Below are positions 6,233-7,659 of a stretch of 7,659 bases of DNA, piece by piece; the stretch's first letter is position 1; each line of letters opens with the position of its first letter. Below the pieces are notes generated by a model. That model worked only from the letters and a program-made list of their open reading frames with translations. It was not told the origin of the DNA and searched no databases. Made by a program: the position numbers and the translations under genes. The stretch is from Bacteroidota bacterium (GTDB lineage: Bacteria; Bacteroidota; Bacteroidia; J057): contig RDXT01000616.1 in NCBI GenBank assembly GCA_004292985.1, positions 1-7,659 on the forward strand. The letters are read 5' to 3'.

Positions 6233-7043
6233 AAGAATCATTTTCTGGGTACTGGCGACTTTTCTGAGCCTTTCACCTCTGATCGGGCAGGAAATTCCCG
6301 AAGCCACAGGCTTCGTTACGGATACCAAAAACATTCTTGCGCCTGCCGACAAGGCCCGCCTGAATACCTATCTGACTACCCTCGCGGAGTCCACCTCCAA
6401 TGAAATTGCGATTGCCATTCTCGACCTTCCCGAAGGCTACGAGGTGGCTGAATATACCGGCGACGTAGCGCGCAAATGGGGCGTTGGCGGCAAAGAAAAT
6501 AACAACGGCGTTGTGGTCGCCCTGTATCCCGACGCCCGTAAGATGCGCATCGAGGTAGGCTATGGCCTCGAAGGTCCGATTCCGGATATATTGACCAACT
6601 ATATCATGGAGCGCTACATGAAGCCCGCTTTCCAGAAGGGCGACTATGCGGGCGGACTCGACAGCGCTGTGCAGGTACTGGCCAAAGCGGCCAGTGGCGA
6701 GTACAGCATGCCTTCGGACATCGAGTACTATTCCAAACCCAAGGCCCGAAAAAGCAACGACGGCAATGCCGTGATCGCGCTGATTGTCATTATTATAGCC
6801 ATTTTCCTGCTTGTGCGCTTTTTTAACCGGGGCGGTCCCCGCAATGGCGGCGGATACGACCGCGGCGGCTGGAACAGCGGTCTTCCCTTCATTTTCTGGG
6901 GCGGCGGCTGGGGTGGCGGCGGTGGAGGCTCTTCCTGGGGCGGCGGCGACAGCGGCGGAAGCTGGGGCGGCGGTGGTGGCGGCGACTTCGGAGGCTTCGG
7001 CGGCGGCGATTTCGGCGGCGGCGGCTCCTCGGGCGATTGGTAA
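6213..7043 (+). CDS. TPM-domain protein with signal peptide, membrane helix and Gly-rich tail (YgcG-like)
   Basis: 276 residues. An N-terminal signal (residues 7-25, probable cleavage near IGQE) is followed by the TPM domain at about 31-160: ATGFVTDTKNILAPADKARL at 31-50, SNEIAIAILDLP at 62-73, ARKWGVGGKENNNGVVVALY at 86-105, and GYGLEGPIPD at 116-125. A membrane helix at 186-204 (AVIALIVIIIAIFLLVRFF region) leads to a Gly/Trp/Ser/Asp-rich tail ending in GGGGSSGDW, the hallmark of YgcG-like proteins. The predicted layout is a periplasmic TPM domain anchored by one helix, with the Gly-rich tail on the other side. The ATG lies inside the end of the preceding TPM gene in another frame. With lemA upstream it forms a LemA-TPM cluster. 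No enzymatic activity is assured; some TPM relatives have been reported as phosphatases, but many are uncharacterised. Confidence 0.93.
   Translation: MKFPINRRIIFWVLATFLSLSPLIGQEIPEATGFVTDTKNILAPADKARLNTYLTTLAESTSNEIAIAILDLPEGYEVAEYTGDVARKWGVGGKENNNGVVVALYPDARKMRIEVGYGLEGPIPDILTNYIMERYMKPAFQKGDYAGGLDSAVQVLAKAASGEYSMPSDIEYYSKPKARKSNDGNAVIALIVIIIAIFLLVRFFNRGGPRNGGGYDRGGWNSGLPFIFWGGGWGGGGGGSSWGGGDSGGSWGGGGGGDFGGFGGGDFGGGGSSGDW
6828..7040 (+). repeat. GGC/GGN-rich low-complexity tract encoding the Gly-rich tail
   Basis: Residues 206-276 of the YgcG-like protein are encoded by runs of GGC and GGN codons interspersed with Trp, Ser, Asp and Phe codons. Units such as SWGGG and DFGG recur (SWGGGDSGGSWGGG, then DFGGFGGGDFGGGG). 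The bias leaves several other frames open, which explains spurious Ala- and Arg-rich reading frames here. Length variation by slippage is plausible. Confidence 0.75.
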
Positions 7044-7088
7044 GCGGGAATAAAAGAAGATTTTTTCCGGTTTTATGGAATTCAGGGC

Positions 7089-7111
7089 TTTTCCCCCTCA
7101 TAAAGGGAAAA
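7089..7111 (+). promoter_or_regulatory. Hairpin that could cover the purine-rich site before the VWA gene
   Basis: TTTTCCC (7089-7095) pairs perfectly with GGGAAAA (7105-7111) around a 9-base loop. The 3' arm includes the only Shine-Dalgarno-like stretch (AAAGGGA, 7102-7108) upstream of the ATG at 7122. No T-run follows, so it is not a standard terminator of the TPM gene. It might modulate translation of the VWA gene; this rests only on pairing seen by eye. The remaining part of the 78-base gap (7044-7121) shows no clear promoter. Confidence 0.3.
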
Positions 7112-7121
7112 ACAAGATTCT

Positions 7122-7659
7122 ATGAAACTGCTGCTATTTCTCGCGCTTTCTCTGGCGGTCCTTACGGGAGCTGCCCAGGGTACGGAAGTGAAAGGTCGCG
7201 TATTAGACGATCAGAACACCCCACTTTCGGGAGCCACCGTCCTGGTCAAAGGAACCTCGCAGGGGATGCTCACAGATGATGATGGGCGATTTACCCTTAT
7301 CCTGTCCTCTGCGCCACGGGTGCTTGTGTTCTCTTATGTGGGATTTGACCAGAAGGAGGTTCTATGGAAAGGGGAAACCTATATAGAGGTAATTCTGGAA
7401 AGTGAAATTGTGACGCTTGATGAGGTCGTGGTAACAGGTTACGCTACTCCCAGCAAAGCGGTTATTGTCGGGACCACTTTGTCTTCAAACTCTGGCAAGC
7501 AAAAGAAAGAAAGCCCACCGCCGCCTCCGAGGGCCGCTCCCGCAGGCGAAGGCTATAAGCCCCTGAAAGAGAATGAGTTTTATGCGGTAAAGGACGAGCC
7601 TCTTTCTACCTTTTCCATAGATGTGGACCGCGCTTCCTACGCCAATGTGCGCCGTTTTC
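7122..7659 (+). CDS. VWA-type protein with CarboxypepD_reg-like N-terminal domain (YfbK-like), C-terminus cut off by window edge
   Basis: 179 codons are visible and the frame is open at the right edge. A signal peptide covers about residues 1-19 (MKLLLFLALSLAVLTGAAQ). Residues 22-95 form a CarboxypepD_reg-like beta-sandwich: VKGRVLDDQNTPLSGATVLV at 23-42, TDDDGRFTL at 51-59, FSYVGFDQKEV at 70-80. DEVVVTGY follows at 100-107, the motif normally seen where this domain joins a TonB-dependent receptor plug. A Lys/Pro-rich linker with five prolines (132-136) then leads to NEFYAVKDEPLSTFSIDVDRASYANVRRF, at 151-179, characteristic of the segment before the von Willebrand A domain in YfbK-like proteins. 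The VWA domain itself is expected beyond the window. It starts 78 bases after the YgcG-like gene on the same strand and may be part of that operon or begin its own unit. It probably sits in the envelope and binds a partner; no enzymatic role is implied. Confidence 0.85.
   Translation, partial: MKLLLFLALSLAVLTGAAQGTEVKGRVLDDQNTPLSGATVLVKGTSQGMLTDDDGRFTLILSSAPRVLVFSYVGFDQKEVLWKGETYIEVILESEIVTLDEVVVTGYATPSKAVIVGTTLSSNSGKQKKESPPPPPRAAPAGEGYKPLKENEFYAVKDEPLSTFSIDVDRASYANVRRF

Noticed and set aside
6811..7101. Ala-rich plus-frame and Arg-rich minus-frame open frames over the Gly-rich tail
   Set aside because: They arise from GGC-repeat low complexity: the same bases read as GCG/GCC (Ala) or CGC/CGG (Arg).
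7037..7279. Plus-strand open frame of 80 codons across the start of the VWA gene
   Set aside because: Out of frame with a signal peptide plus CarboxypepD_reg-like domain that begins at 7122, and it has no motif of its own.
1..7659. CRISPR array, tRNA, rRNA, insertion sequence or defence system
   Set aside because: No regularly spaced repeats, no tRNA-like cloverleaf, no transposase or nuclease motifs and no terminal inverted repeats were seen on either strand by eye.

Overview
The window looks like chromosomal DNA from a member of the Bacteroidota. The reasons are the SusC-type DEVVVTGY motif behind a carboxypeptidase-regulatory-like domain, the general absence of strong Shine-Dalgarno sequences, the ThuA-like plus GSDH lipoprotein architecture, and the YfbK-like VWA protein with a CarboxypepD_reg-like N-terminus. 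The base composition is fairly GC-rich for that phylum, so a Saprospiria- or Cytophagia-like lineage is my guess; the sequence does not settle it. No rRNA, tRNA, CRISPR array, insertion sequence or phage gene was seen. Coding density is high: no gap between genes exceeds about 190 bases.

Left block, minus strand, transcribed from about 4200 down past position 1. Three tightly packed genes encode a GMC-family FAD oxidoreductase with a cysteine cluster (4179-2443), a Tat/lipoprotein small subunit of the gluconate 2-dehydrogenase subunit 3 family (2405-1761), and a lipoprotein joining a degenerate ThuA-like domain to a PQQ-dependent glucose/sorbosone dehydrogenase-type beta-propeller (1754 to beyond the left edge). 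The last gene starts 6 bases after the stop of the second. Together they look like an envelope sugar or polyol oxidation module. The FAD large subunit has no signal of its own and is probably carried out by the Tat-signal small subunit. No cytochrome c partner is visible in the window.

Centre. A divergent intergenic region (4180-4365) separates this operon from a plus-strand single-domain NAD(P)H-binding Rossmann protein (4366-5025). That gene is followed by two consecutive perfect inverted repeats, possibly a terminator.

Right block, plus strand. lemA (5123-5722) is followed by two TPM-domain genes: a short form without signal or membrane segment (5768-6232) and a classical YgcG-like form with signal peptide, TPM domain, membrane helix and Gly-rich tail (6213-7043). 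The two TPM genes overlap by 20 bases. A VWA-type protein with a CarboxypepD_reg-like N-terminus (7122 onward) runs off the right edge. LemA and TPM proteins often occur as neighbours and are thought to work together at the envelope, but their molecular role is poorly known.

I did not find a clearly new system. The most interesting points are the cysteine cluster of the GMC protein, the apparently dead ThuA domain on the PQQ-type propeller, the TonB-receptor-like motif in a VWA protein, and a short palindromic direct repeat abutting the first TPM gene.
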